Positions 1-8,240 of a stretch of DNA of 64,000 nt are shown piece after piece. This DNA is from Streptomyces sp. PT12 (GTDB lineage: Bacteria; Actinomycetota; Actinomycetes; Streptomycetales; Streptomycetaceae), in NCBI RefSeq assembly GCF_003311645.1, contig NZ_QEST01000184.1:124001-188000 (forward strand), read 5' to 3'. The position numbers were made by a program, and so were the translations under genes. The notes below the pieces were generated by a model. It was not told where the DNA came from, did not search any database, and saw nothing but the letters and a program-made list of their open reading frames with translations. Position 1 is the stretch's first letter; every line of letters starts with the position of its first letter.

Positions 1-1
1 A

Positions 2-118
2 TACGGGGGCGCGCTGGTCATCGCCCGCAGGGCGGGCCGGGGAACGACGGTGGCGTTCGGCCCCTTCATGGCCGCGGGCGCGCTCGCCGCGCTGATCGTC
101 GCCGGACTCGCCAGCTGA
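2..118 (+). CDS. Probable prepilin peptidase (A24 family), C-terminal end only
   Basis: Only the last 38 residues are present; the gene enters from the left edge. The visible tail has a short basic stretch, the segment AFGPFMAAGALAAL, and a hydrophobic end. In A24 prepilin peptidases the closing region carries a similar PFGPFLALGAL segment leading into the last membrane helix. These enzymes cleave and can methylate type IV prepilin-like leaders in the membrane. The assignment rests on this short motif and on my recollection that Streptomyces often place such a gene beside the isoprenyl transferase that follows, so it is tentative. It could be another small membrane protein. Confidence 0.5.
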   Translation, partial: YGGALVIARRAGRGTTVAFGPFMAAGALAALIVAGLAS

Positions 119-289
119 ATTGTCGCCAAGGTTGCGCCCACGAGGGCCACGCATGCGTTACGGTGGAATCCCCCCCTCGGGCCGGTCCGTCATCCCCCCC
201 TACGGACCGGCCCGCTTCTTGTGTCGGGGGCGGTGCGCCGCGGGCGCTAGGGTGTGGGTGCCGGTGCAGGGGAGAGGGCACGGAGGGTC

Positions 290-1078
290 ATGCAGGCGTT
301 CACACAGACCATGAGGAACACACTCCGGCGGCTCGCCGTGCGGCTCTACGCCCGGCGCGTCGAGGGCCGTCTCGACACCGACAGGGGGCCCAAGCACATC
401 GGGGTCATCCTCGACGGGAACCGCCGCTGGGCCAAGGCCGCGGGCAGCACCACCAAGCAGGGGCACGAGGCGGGCGCCGCCAAGATCCGTGAGCTGCTCG
501 GCTGGTGCGAGGAGACGGATGTCGAGGTCGTCACCCTCTGGCTGCTCTCCACGGACAACCTCAACCGGGCCCCCGAGGAGCTGACCCCGCTGCTCTCCAT
601 CGTCGAGGGCGCCGTGCGCGACCTCGCCGAGGACGGCCGCTGGCGGGTCAACCACGTGGGCGCGCTCGACGTCCTGCCCGAGCGCACCCGCGAGGTGCTG
701 GTCGAGGCAGAGGAGCTGACGAGGGACCGCACCGGGATACTGGTCAACGTCGCGGTGGGGTACGGCGGCCGCCAGGAGATCGCCGACGCCGTCCGCTCGC
801 TGCTCGCCAAGCGGGCCGCCGAGGGGCAGTCGCTGTCCCAGGTCGCCGAGTCGCTCGAGGTCGAGCACATCGCGGAGCACCTGTACACCCGTGGGCAGCC
901 CGACCCCGACCTGGTGATCCGCACAAGCGGCGAGCAGCGGCTGTCCGGATTCATGCTCTGGCAGAGCGCCCATTCGGAGTACTACTTCTGCGAGGTCTTC
1001 TGGCCCGCGTTCCGCAAAGTCGACTTTCTGCGGGCCCTGCGCGACTACGCCGCCAGGCACCGGCGTTACGGGGTCTGA
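290..1078 (+). CDS. cis-isoprenyl diphosphate transferase (UppS / Z-FPP synthase family)
   Basis: Condenses isopentenyl diphosphate onto an allylic diphosphate with cis geometry, feeding polyprenyl carrier lipids. The family signature HIGVILDGNRRWAK places the Mg-binding Asp at about residue 42. The C-terminal substrate region is also present (RTSGEQRLSGFMLWQ and FCEVFWPAF). Length is 262 residues with ATG at 290. A GTG at 254 is in frame, but GGAGG lies just ahead of the ATG and the conserved protein begins there. The end, RDYAARHRRYG, resembles the short-chain Z-farnesyl diphosphate synthase group known from mycobacteria; actinomycetes usually carry a second enzyme making the undecaprenyl/decaprenyl chain. 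Which chain length this one makes cannot be decided here. Confidence 0.93.
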   Translation: MQAFTQTMRNTLRRLAVRLYARRVEGRLDTDRGPKHIGVILDGNRRWAKAAGSTTKQGHEAGAAKIRELLGWCEETDVEVVTLWLLSTDNLNRAPEELTPLLSIVEGAVRDLAEDGRWRVNHVGALDVLPERTREVLVEAEELTRDRTGILVNVAVGYGGRQEIADAVRSLLAKRAAEGQSLSQVAESLEVEHIAEHLYTRGQPDPDLVIRTSGEQRLSGFMLWQSAHSEYYFCEVFWPAFRKVDFLRALRDYAARHRRYGV

Positions 1079-1124
1079 GCGCCGCGCCGCGGGGCGGGCG
1101 GCGGGGTGGTGCGGGTGGCGTGCG

Positions 1125-1160
1125 ACGCTCCGGGGCGGTGCCGCCCCGGAGCGTTCTTCG
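1125..1160 (+). terminator. Hairpin terminator after the isoprenyl transferase
   Basis: A perfect 14-bp stem, 1125-1138 with 1141-1154, has a two-base TG turn and is followed by TTCTTC. It lies 46 bp after the stop codon. The rest of 1079-1373 holds no reading frame I can support. Confidence 0.75.
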
Positions 1161-1373
1161 CATGAGATGCGCAGCGAGCGGGCATATTCCACGCGGACCG
1201 CGCGTCGGTGCGGTCCGCCGGGAGGCCCGTTTGCGCACCACGACACCCCTCACTGAGCGGGGGAGCGGGGCCGGCACCCGGCCCGTGCGTGTCGGGTCGG
1301 CGCCGGCCGTCTCGACCCCCGGCGCCCTGGGCGCCTTGTTCCCCGCACCTCATCCGAGGGGGTTCGTCCACTC

Positions 1374-2711
1374 GTGGCCATCAGCAAGAAGCGTTCGAAC
1401 GACCGGCGTATGTATGTCCTGGACACCAGTGTCCTGCTTGCCGACCCTGCGGCCATCACCCGCTTCGACGAGCACGAGGTCGTCCTTCCGGTCGTCGTCA
1501 TCTCCGAGCTCGAGGCGAAGCGGCACCATCCCGAGCTGGGCTATTTCGCGCGGCAGGTGCTGCGCAGGCTCGACGAGTACCGCGTGCGGTTCGGGCGGCT
1601 CGACACGCCCCTGCCGATCGGTGACCTCGGCGGCACGCTGCGCGTCGAGCTGAACCACTCGGATCCGGCCGTGCTGCCCCCCGCCATGCTGAACGAGCGG
1701 GGCCGCCTCGCGGACAACGACTCGCGCATCCTGGCCGTCGCCCGCAACCTCCAGGCCGAGGGGCACGACGTCACCGTCGTCTCCAAGGACCTGCCGCTGC
1801 GCATCAAGGCGTCGTCGGTGGGGCTCGCGGCCGAGGAGTACCGCGCCGAGCTGGCGATCACGGACTCCGACGGGTGGACCGGGCTGGTCGAGATGACGCT
1901 GGGCGCCGAGGCCGTGGACGAGCTGTTCGCCACGGAGAGCGTCGCGGACGAGGCCGTCGCCGAGCTGCCCGTGCACACGGGGCTCGTGATCTCCTCGGAA
2001 CGCGGCAAGGCGCTCGGGCGGGTCACCCCCGAAGGCCGGGTGAGGCTGGTGCGCGGGGACCGCGAGGCGTTCGGCATCCACGGGCGCAGCGCCGAGCAGC
2101 GGATCGCGCTCGACCTGCTGCTCGACCCCGAGGTGGGGATCGTGTCCATGGGCGGCCGCGCGGGCACGGGCAAGTCGGCGCTCGCGCTGTGCGCGGGGCT
2201 CGAGGCGGTGATGGAGCGGCGCCAGCACAGCAAGGTGGTCGTCTTCCGTCCGCTGTACGCGGTGGGCGGCCAGGACCTGGGGTATCTGCCGGGCACCGAG
2301 GCCGAGAAGATGAACCCCTGGGCCCAGGCCGTGTTCGACACGCTGTCCGCGGTCACGACGCGCGAGGTGATCGAGGAGGTCGTGGCGCGCGGGATGCTCG
2401 AGGTGCTGCCGCTGACGCACATCAGGGGCCGTTCGCTGCACGACGCGTTTGTGATCGTCGACGAGGCCCAGTCCCTGGAGCGCAACGTCCTGCTGACGGT
2501 GCTCTCGCGAATCGGCCAGGACTCGCGCGTGGTCCTCACCCACGACGTGGCGCAGCGCGACAACCTCAGGGTGGGCCGCTACGACGGCGTGGCCGCGGTG
2601 GTGGAGAAGCTCAAGGGGCATCCCCTCTTCGCCCATGTGACCTTGACGCGCTCGGAGCGGTCGCCGATCGCCGCGCTGGTGACGGAAATGCTGGAGGACG
2701 GCCGTATTTGA
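1374..2711 (+). CDS. PIN-PhoH family ATPase/ribonuclease (PhoH2 type)
   Basis: A 445-residue fusion of an N-terminal PIN nuclease domain (about residues 12-150, opening [11 protein letters not shown] with its acidic residues) and a C-terminal PhoH ATPase domain. The Walker A motif [10 protein letters not shown] is near residue 262 and the Walker B-like VIVDEAQ near 361. Proteins of this design act as RNA-unwinding and RNA-cutting enzymes in mycobacteria. The start is GTG 1374, in frame with the next ATG at 1410; a purine-rich GAGGGGG lies 12 bp upstream. A strong hairpin follows the gene, so it is probably monocistronic. The biological role here is not evident from the neighbours. Confidence 0.9.
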   Translation: MAISKKRSNDRRMYVLDTSVLLADPAAITRFDEHEVVLPVVVISELEAKRHHPELGYFARQVLRRLDEYRVRFGRLDTPLPIGDLGGTLRVELNHSDPAVLPPAMLNERGRLADNDSRILAVARNLQAEGHDVTVVSKDLPLRIKASSVGLAAEEYRAELAITDSDGWTGLVEMTLGAEAVDELFATESVADEAVAELPVHTGLVISSERGKALGRVTPEGRVRLVRGDREAFGIHGRSAEQRIALDLLLDPEVGIVSMGGRAGTGKSALALCAGLEAVMERRQHSKVVVFRPLYAVGGQDLGYLPGTEAEKMNPWAQAVFDTLSAVTTREVIEEVVARGMLEVLPLTHIRGRSLHDAFVIVDEAQSLERNVLLTVLSRIGQDSRVVLTHDVAQRDNLRVGRYDGVAAVVEKLKGHPLFAHVTLTRSERSPIAALVTEMLEDGRI

Positions 2712-2746
2712 CGCCTTTTCTCCGCGCCTTCTCGGCGTGACCGCCG

Positions 2747-2774
2747 CTCGCCCGCGCCGAAAGGCGCGGGCGAG
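2747..2774 (+). terminator. Strong GAAA-loop hairpin terminator after phoH-like gene
   Basis: A perfect 12-bp GC stem (2747-2758 with 2763-2774) closes on a GAAA tetraloop, 36 bp after the stop codon. It should end the PhoH transcript and isolate the long leader that follows. Confidence 0.85.
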
Positions 2775-3181
2775 AGCATGTGCGCCCATTCCGTGCGTTA
2801 TTCAGCGAAACGGGCGAGGAGGGGCGAATCGCCGCGCGGCGCCGCCGTCTTGGCGGGCGAACGCGCTGGCAGGGGCGCTGCGAACGCCTTTTCGCGGTTT
2901 GGCAAGGGCGTCGGCCCTGTGAGCTTTCCCACAGAGGGCTGAATTGCTTCGGGGTATCCGCGTCCGGCAGTGTGTGCGTCTGTCAGGCCCCGCATACGGC
3001 ACCGATGTCCCCAAGGACACCGCAAGGACTGCTTTTTACAACTGAACAGCCGCTCGCCGTATGCCGCCCGCACCACTCGAAGGTTCCGCAGGTTCGCCGC
3101 GCGGGACCCCGACCGGGCCAGTGCCTCCCCGCCCAACGTTCCAACGGGAGGCCCGCGTCAGGGGCACGATTGCGCCCGCAG

Positions 3182-3213
3182 GGTTTCCGAGCGGGCGATG
3201 TCGGAAGGAAACC
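3182..3213 (+). promoter_or_regulatory. Alternative hairpins covering the transglycosylase ribosome binding site
   Basis: Between the terminator at 2774 and the start at 3216 lie about 440 bp with no supported gene. At its end two mutually exclusive stems can form. One pairs GGTTTCC (3182-3188) with GGAAACC (3207-3213); the other pairs TTCCGA (3185-3190) with TCGGAA (3201-3206). Both involve the ribosome binding site GGAAGGA (3203-3209). This could be the switching end of a structured leader. Streptomyces cell-wall hydrolase genes are known to use such leaders, for example the c-di-AMP riboswitch of rpfA, but I could not match that motif here. Confidence 0.4.
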
Positions 3214-3215
3214 GT

Positions 3216-3935
3216 GTGACCGGGATGTCGGTCCGGGGATTCGCAGTGGCGTCCGCCACGGCGGTGACCACCGTCGGCGCGGCCGTCGGTGTCGCGTCGG
3301 GTGAGGACCAGTCCACCGCCACCGGCGATGTCGAGGTCGTCGCAGCAGACGCGACGCTGCTCGCCGAGATACCCGCTGGCACGAGCGTGCAGGCCCACGC
3401 CGCCGCGCTGACCCAGCAGGCGGACGCGCAGTCGAGCGCCGCCGACAGCGACGCCAGGCGCCAGGCCCAGGAGGCCGCTCGCATCCAGGCGGCCGAGGCC
3501 GCGGCGGAGCGCAGGGCCGAGGCGGACGCGGAGCGCGAGGCGCAGGAGCAGGCCGAGCGGGAGGAGGCCGAACGCGCCGCCCTCGCGGCGCAGTCCGCCT
3601 CGTCGTCGGCCGGGTCGGGTGACTTTCCGATCCAGTCCTCCTACACCAAGGCCGAGATCCAGGCCATGGCCCAGCAGATGGTCGCCGCCGACCAGTACAC
3701 GTGCTTCTCGGCGATCGTCGAGCACGAGAGCGGCTGGGACTACACGGCGACCAACCCCAGCTCGGGCGCCTATGGCCTGATGCAGGCGCTGCCGGGCTCG
3801 AAGATGGCCTCGGCGGGCGCCGACTGGCAGACCAACCCCGCCACCCAGATCAGCTGGGGCCTGAACTACATGGACGACCGTTATGGCAGCCCGTGCGGCG
3901 CCTGGGAGTTCTGGCAGGCCAACAACTGGTACTGA
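3216..3935 (+). CDS. Secreted lytic transglycosylase (SLT fold)
   Basis: A 239-residue exported protein. The signal-like N-terminus (about 1-32) is hydrophobic and Ala/Val rich. Residues 75-130 form a highly charged Ala/Glu/Arg/Gln coiled coil. The last 90 residues are an SLT-type catalytic domain with FSAIVEHESGWD, which holds the catalytic Glu, then SGAYGLMQALPG and the C-terminal WGLNYM/WEFWQ segment. Such enzymes cut peptidoglycan glycan strands. GTG 3216 is chosen because GGAAGGA sits 6 nt upstream and the signal peptide starts there; ATG 3198 is an in-frame alternative. A hairpin terminator follows. Confidence 0.88.
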   Translation: MTGMSVRGFAVASATAVTTVGAAVGVASGEDQSTATGDVEVVAADATLLAEIPAGTSVQAHAAALTQQADAQSSAADSDARRQAQEAARIQAAEAAAERRAEADAEREAQEQAEREEAERAALAAQSASSSAGSGDFPIQSSYTKAEIQAMAQQMVAADQYTCFSAIVEHESGWDYTATNPSSGAYGLMQALPGSKMASAGADWQTNPATQISWGLNYMDDRYGSPCGAWEFWQANNWY

Positions 3936-3979
3936 ACGCCGCTCAGCGCCCTGAGACGCCAGATACTTCGCGCGTTCGA

Positions 3980-4010
3980 GAAGCCCCGTGCCGCACTGGC
4001 GCGGGGCTTC
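3980..4010 (+). terminator. Hairpin terminator after the transglycosylase
   Basis: A 13-bp stem (3980-3992 with 3998-4010, one G-T pair) has a 5-base loop. It is 45 bp after the stop codon and upstream of the transporter gene. Confidence 0.8.
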
Positions 4011-4110
4011 GGCGTCGGTGCGTTACCCGGGGGAGACCCGCCCGCTACCCGCCGCACGGTAACGTCCCTTCCGCATCGCGGTGAGATTCATGGGGGCGGA
4101 GGGACAAGGG

Positions 4111-5532
4111 ATGTCGAGAATGGGCCGGGTGAAGACCGGCATGACCCGCGCCATGTCGCGGGTGTCCGGTTTCCGGGCCGCGGCGGAGCGCGAGCAGGAG
4201 CGCCGCGAGGACGAGGCGGGGGCGCGCGGCGAGGCGGAGGCCGAGGCCGCGGGCGTGGTGGCCGACACGGCCGTAGGCCCGGCGCCCACCAAGGCCGGTC
4301 CGGACGACGAGCCACCGCCGCCCGCGCCCGAGCCCGCCGCCGAGGGGGGCGGGACGGGGCCGCCAGGGGGCGCGTCCCCGGCGCCGCCCGCGCCGTTGCG
4401 GCCGCAGCCCGCCGAGGCGATCCCGTGGGGCGTGCGCGTCGCGGCCGAGGCGGGGTGGCGCCTGCTGGTGCTCGCGGGCGTGATCTGGGTGCTTGTGCAG
4501 GTGGTCGGGGCGGTCAGCCTCCTGGTCATCTCGTTCGCCGCGGGGCTGCTGATCACCGCGCTGCTCCAGCCGTTCGCCGGCTGGCTCAAGCGCGTCGGCT
4601 TCGGGCGCGGGACCTCGACCGCGGTGACCGCGTTCATCGGGTTCGCGGTGATCGGCCTGATGGGCTGGTTCGTGGTGTGGCAGGTCATAGAGAACACCGA
4701 AGACCTCTCCACCCAGATCCAGGAGGGCGTGGAACGCCTGCGGAACTGGGTGCTCGAGCTGCCGTTCGACATCACCGAGGAGAACCTCGACGAGTGGGTC
4801 GACAACATCAACAACTGGATCGCCGACAACACCGACACATTGACCTCGGCCGGGCTCGAAGGCGTCAACTATGCCGTCGAGTTCCTGACCGGCGTCGGCC
4901 TGACGCTGTTCGTGGTGCTGTTCCTGCTCTACGACGGGCGGGGCGTGTGGCACTGGTTCCTGCGCCTGGTGCCGAGGGCGGCGCGTGAGGGCGTCGCGGG
5001 CGCCGGGCCGCGCGCCTGGATCACGCTCACGGGGTATGTGCGCGGCACGGTGATAGTGGCGCTGATCGACGCGGTGGGCATCGGGATCGGCCTGTTCATC
5101 ATCGATGTGCCGATGGCGGTGCCGCTCGCGGTGATCGTCTTCGTGTCGGCCTTTGTGCCGCTGGTCGGCGCGATCGCCTCGGGCGCGCTCGCCGTCCTGG
5201 TCGCGCTGGTGACCAATGGCGTGGTGGACGCGGCGCTCGTGCTCGGCGTCGTGCTGCTGGTGCAGCAGATCGAGGGCCACATCCTCCAGCCGTTCATCCT
5301 GGGCCGCATGGTCCGCGTGCACCCGCTCGCGGTGGTCCTCGGCGTGGCGGCGGGCTCGATGCTCGCCGGGATCCCCGGCGCCGTCGTCTCGGTGCCGCTG
5401 ATCGCGGTGACGAGCACGGTGGTCGGCTATCTGCGGGCGTACCAGGAGGAGTTGGACCGCCGCGCGGGGGCGTCGTCGGGCGGCGGCGCGACCATCGCCG
5501 AGGTCTCCCCGGCGGTGGAGCCGCCCCGCTGA
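4111..5532 (+). CDS. AI-2E family membrane transporter
   Basis: A 473-residue integral membrane protein. About 105 acidic, Ala/Pro-rich residues precede the membrane part. Paired helices at about 115-165 and 175-200 are followed by a soluble loop with amphipathic segments (about 205-255) and a block of five further helices ending near 450, the usual layout of the AI-2E/YdiK/UPF0118 family. The conserved PLVGAIASG and VQQIEGHILQPFILG stretches are present. Members include an autoinducer-2 exporter and Na+/H+ antiporters, so the substrate is open. ATG 4111 is chosen because GGAGGG lies 7 nt upstream. Expression is probably monocistronic between two terminators. Confidence 0.88.
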   Translation: MSRMGRVKTGMTRAMSRVSGFRAAAEREQERREDEAGARGEAEAEAAGVVADTAVGPAPTKAGPDDEPPPPAPEPAAEGGGTGPPGGASPAPPAPLRPQPAEAIPWGVRVAAEAGWRLLVLAGVIWVLVQVVGAVSLLVISFAAGLLITALLQPFAGWLKRVGFGRGTSTAVTAFIGFAVIGLMGWFVVWQVIENTEDLSTQIQEGVERLRNWVLELPFDITEENLDEWVDNINNWIADNTDTLTSAGLEGVNYAVEFLTGVGLTLFVVLFLLYDGRGVWHWFLRLVPRAAREGVAGAGPRAWITLTGYVRGTVIVALIDAVGIGIGLFIIDVPMAVPLAVIVFVSAFVPLVGAIASGALAVLVALVTNGVVDAALVLGVVLLVQQIEGHILQPFILGRMVRVHPLAVVLGVAAGSMLAGIPGAVVSVPLIAVTSTVVGYLRAYQEELDRRAGASSGGGATIAEVSPAVEPPR

Positions 5533-5552
5533 GCGGGCCCCCGGGCGGCCCT

Positions 5553-5603
5553 GAACGCCCCGGGCCTCGGTCCCGTCAACGGCGGCCGGGGCCCGGGGCG
5601 TTC
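5553..5603. terminator. Bidirectional terminator between convergent genes
   Basis: A perfect 14-bp inverted repeat (5553-5566 with 5590-5603) is separated by 23 bp that are themselves GC rich. It lies between the convergent stops of the AI-2E transporter and the alpha/beta hydrolase and can serve both strands. Confidence 0.65.
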
Positions 5604-5675
5604 CGCCGTCCTGGAGGGCGCGGGGGCCGCGCGGGGGCCGTGCGGGGGGCCAACGGCGGCCGCGCCGTGGCCCGT

Positions 5676-7550
5676 TCAGCCCGCCCAGCCGCGCCGCGGT
5701 GGGTGGCGGACCTCCAGGAGCCAGCCCAGCCGTTCCGTGTCGGTCGCCGTCCACCCCTCGGGCCGCGCGATGGCGGCCCACGCGTCCACGGGCCCCGAGC
5801 CATAGCGGTGCCCGTGCGGGGCGGGGGAGGTGTAGGAGACGGCCATGTCCACGGTCGTCTGCCAGAAGGTGACAAAGGGGAACCAGTCGATGGAGCCCGT
5901 CACATCGGGCCCCAGCGGCTCGTTCAGCCACTCGGGCCGCTTGAACAGCAGGTCGGGCGACCACCAGACGACCGGGTCAGAGGCGTTCTGGAGGTAGACG
6001 ACGCGGGGGGTGTCCCACGGCTGCCCGTCGGGCCGCAGCAGGTCGCGCTCGGGGAACTGCGCGAAGCGGACATGCCGCCCACGGTCGTACTCGGGGCGCC
6101 AGATCGGGCTGCCCGCGTCGCGGTCGTCCCGCAACGCGCTGTGGATCGGGCTGAAGTCGGGCGGCCCGATCAGCAGGGCGCCGTCCGTCCTTTCGATCAG
6201 GTCGTCCAGGTCGTCGAACGCCGACTCGATCGCGGAGACGGCCAGGCTCTCGCCGAAGACCAGCAGCCGCGGCCTGTCGTTCTCGGGCTCCTGCTGCCAC
6301 CGCGCGTATACGGCGTCGAACAGCGCCTCGGTGGCAAGGCCCGCCTCGTTGCGGTCCACCATGAACGACGCCCAGCTCGGCAGGTACGAGTACTGCATGG
6401 TGACCACGGCCGTGTCGCCGCCGTGCATGTACTCGAGCGCCTCCACGGTCGTGGGGTTGACCCAGCCGGTGCCCGTCGTGCCGGTCACGGCGAGCACCGC
6501 GCGGTCGAACGCGCCCGTGCGCTCCAGCTCCCGCACGGCCAGCTCGGCGCCGTCCGCGTAGTCGTCGTAGGAGGCGCGCCCGACATAGGCGCGGACCGGG
6601 TCCATCGCGTCCTCGCCGGTGAAGCCGGAGATCTCCTCGCCCGAGATGGCGGTGCCGGTGAACGTCCTGCCCTTGTTGCCCAGGTCCTCCCACGCGATGA
6701 GCGAGTCGGGGCTGCCGGAGAGCAGCGGCGAGAACGGCCGCATCACCCCCGGGTCGGTGGAGCGGTCCTTGGCGGCGGCGATCCGGTCGGCCACCTCGAG
6801 GATCCCGCGGTCCCACACGACGTCCCGCGTGCCGATCACCACGACGGTCGTCGACAGGGCGAGCCCGAGCGCCACGGCGACGGGCCAGGGCACGAACCTG
6901 TTCAGGAGCTGGGTGAGCAGCCGCGTGCCGAGCCGCACCGCGCGGGCGACCACGAGCAGCAGGGCGAGCACCACGAGCGAGATGGCCGTGATCATCAGCG
7001 AGTGCCACGTCAGGGTCGGCGGCAGCGCCTGGAGCCTGCGCAACTCCCGCTGCATGTCCGCGCTCTGCCCCAGCATGATCGCCACCGCGAAGGGCAGCAG
7101 CGCCAGATAGGCCAGCCACGCCCGCGCCCGCACCCGCTGGCTCGGCCGCCATGGCGAGACGAGCCGGAACAGCCAGCTGAGCAGCGCGCCGAGCCCGTAG
7201 CCGATCGCCGCCGTGATGCCCCCGATGGCGCCCTGGTAGTACCAAGGGCGCGGCACCAGCGAGGGGGTGAGGGAGAGCCAGAAGAAGAACGTGGCGGCCA
7301 GGCACGCGGTCAGATCGGGCCAGCGGCGCACCACCCAGCGGGACCCGGGCCGTTCCCAGTAGGGCTTGCGGGCGACGCGTATCGCCACGACCGCGACCGA
7401 GCGCAGCGCGCCGCGCGCCTCCTGCGCGCCCGCGGCCACGGCTCGGGCGACCGGCGCCGTCAGGGCCGCGCCCCCGGGCTCCGCGTCCGGCGCCGTCTGC
7501 TCAGCCACGTCGTCTCCGCCCCGTTCGCCCTGCCCTGCGTCCTTCCTCAC
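5676..7550 (-). CDS. Membrane-anchored alpha/beta hydrolase family protein
   Basis: A 624-residue protein. The N-terminal half carries about four membrane helices (residues 78-260, including a SLTPSLVPRPWYYQG loop). The C-terminal half is a predicted extracytoplasmic alpha/beta hydrolase with the nucleophile elbow FGESLAV and later NASDPVVWW, which supplies a candidate acid. This matches the paired Pfam domains Abhydrolase_9_N and Abhydrolase_9, a family widespread in actinomycetes with no assigned substrate. The sequence from about residue 45 is conserved in style, so a downstream start is possible. The gene converges with the AI-2E gene and diverges from padR. Confidence 0.82.
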   Translation of the reverse strand: MRKDAGQGERGGDDVAEQTAPDAEPGGAALTAPVARAVAAGAQEARGALRSVAVVAIRVARKPYWERPGSRWVVRRWPDLTACLAATFFFWLSLTPSLVPRPWYYQGAIGGITAAIGYGLGALLSWLFRLVSPWRPSQRVRARAWLAYLALLPFAVAIMLGQSADMQRELRRLQALPPTLTWHSLMITAISLVVLALLLVVARAVRLGTRLLTQLLNRFVPWPVAVALGLALSTTVVVIGTRDVVWDRGILEVADRIAAAKDRSTDPGVMRPFSPLLSGSPDSLIAWEDLGNKGRTFTGTAISGEEISGFTGEDAMDPVRAYVGRASYDDYADGAELAVRELERTGAFDRAVLAVTGTTGTGWVNPTTVEALEYMHGGDTAVVTMQYSYLPSWASFMVDRNEAGLATEALFDAVYARWQQEPENDRPRLLVFGESLAVSAIESAFDDLDDLIERTDGALLIGPPDFSPIHSALRDDRDAGSPIWRPEYDRGRHVRFAQFPERDLLRPDGQPWDTPRVVYLQNASDPVVWWSPDLLFKRPEWLNEPLGPDVTGSIDWFPFVTFWQTTVDMAVSYTSPAPHGHRYGSGPVDAWAAIARPEGWTATDTERLGWLLEVRHPPRRGWAG

Positions 7551-7658
7551 GCTAGGGGATCAGACGCGGGCGGGGCACGCGGCGTTGCCACGTTGGAGCC
7601 TTTCCGTGCTGCCCGGGTGACGGGACCCGTGGTCACGAGGCCCCACCGACTCCACATC

Positions 7659-7706
7659 GCATGTATACACGTGGTGTATACATGCGATGTATACACCACG
7701 TGTATA
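7659..7706. promoter_or_regulatory. Nested palindromic operator of the padR-ABC operon
   Basis: Two overlapping palindromes are seen. The outer one is a perfect 43-bp element with 20-bp arms (7664-7683 and 7687-7706) around GCG. The left-hand one has 12-bp arms (7659-7670 and 7674-7685) around GTG. The repeated core is ATGTATACAC and its complement, close to the ATGT/ACAT dyads bound by PadR repressors. The right arm covers a TATAGT box (7703-7708) that ends 7 nt before the padR ATG, so a bound repressor would block initiation. Autoregulation by the adjacent PadR is the natural inference. Confidence 0.8.
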
Positions 7707-7715
7707 GTTGCGGGC

Positions 7716-8240
7716 ATGTCCATCAGCCATACGCTCCTCGGCCTGCTGGAGGCCGGACCCAGCCACGGGTACGACCTCAAACGGGCCTTCGACAACCACT
7801 TCGGCCACGACCGCCCCCTGCACTACGGGCAGGTCTACTCGACGATGTCAAGGCTGCTGAAGAACGGCCTGGTCGAGGTCGACGGCACCGAGTCGGGCGG
7901 CGGGCCCGAGCGCAAGCGCTACGCCATCACCGACGCCGGGATCACCGATGTCGGCATATGGCTCTCCCGCGCCGAGAAGCCCGAGCCGTACCTCCAGAGC
8001 GTCCTGTACACCAAGGTCGTGCTCGCCCTGCTCACGGGCCGCGACGCCGCCGCGCTCCTCGACGTCCAACGCGCCGAGCACCTGCGGCTCATGCGGGAGC
8101 TGACCCGCCGCAAGATGGGCGGCGACCTCGCCGACCAGCTGATCTGCGACCACGCACTGTTCCACCTCGAGGCCGATCTGCGCTGGCTCGAACTGACCGC
8201 CGCACGCCTCGACCGGCTCGCATCGGAGGTCCGCGCATGA
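7716..8240 (+). CDS. PadR family transcriptional regulator
   Basis: A 174-residue PadR repressor. The N-terminal winged helix is typical: LLGLLEAGPSHGYDLKRAF, then LHYGQVYSTMSRLLKNGLVE with the wing at GPERKRYAIT. The C-terminal half (about 95-174) is the helical dimerisation domain of the longer PadR subfamily. It starts 10 bp after the palindromic operator and overlaps the ABC ATPase gene by 4 bp, so it very likely represses its own operon, relieved by a ligand or drug exported by the transporter. The transcript looks leaderless, because TATAGT ends 7 nt before the ATG and no ribosome binding site is visible. Confidence 0.93.
   Translation: MSISHTLLGLLEAGPSHGYDLKRAFDNHFGHDRPLHYGQVYSTMSRLLKNGLVEVDGTESGGGPERKRYAITDAGITDVGIWLSRAEKPEPYLQSVLYTKVVLALLTGRDAAALLDVQRAEHLRLMRELTRRKMGGDLADQLICDHALFHLEADLRWLELTAARLDRLASEVRA

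Noticed and set aside
254-289. GTG 254 as start of the isoprenyl transferase
   Set aside because: The extra 12 residues are Gly/Ala/Arg filler and GGAGG lies just before ATG 290, where family similarity begins.
2775-3181. c-di-AMP (ydaO) riboswitch upstream of the transglycosylase
   Set aside because: The position is right for one, but I could not find its conserved core blocks by eye; only the hairpins at 3182-3213 are supported.
5640-7715. Extension of the PadR frame far upstream on the + strand
   Set aside because: It crosses the promoter and operator and runs antisense to the alpha/beta hydrolase; the PadR domain starts exactly at ATG 7716.
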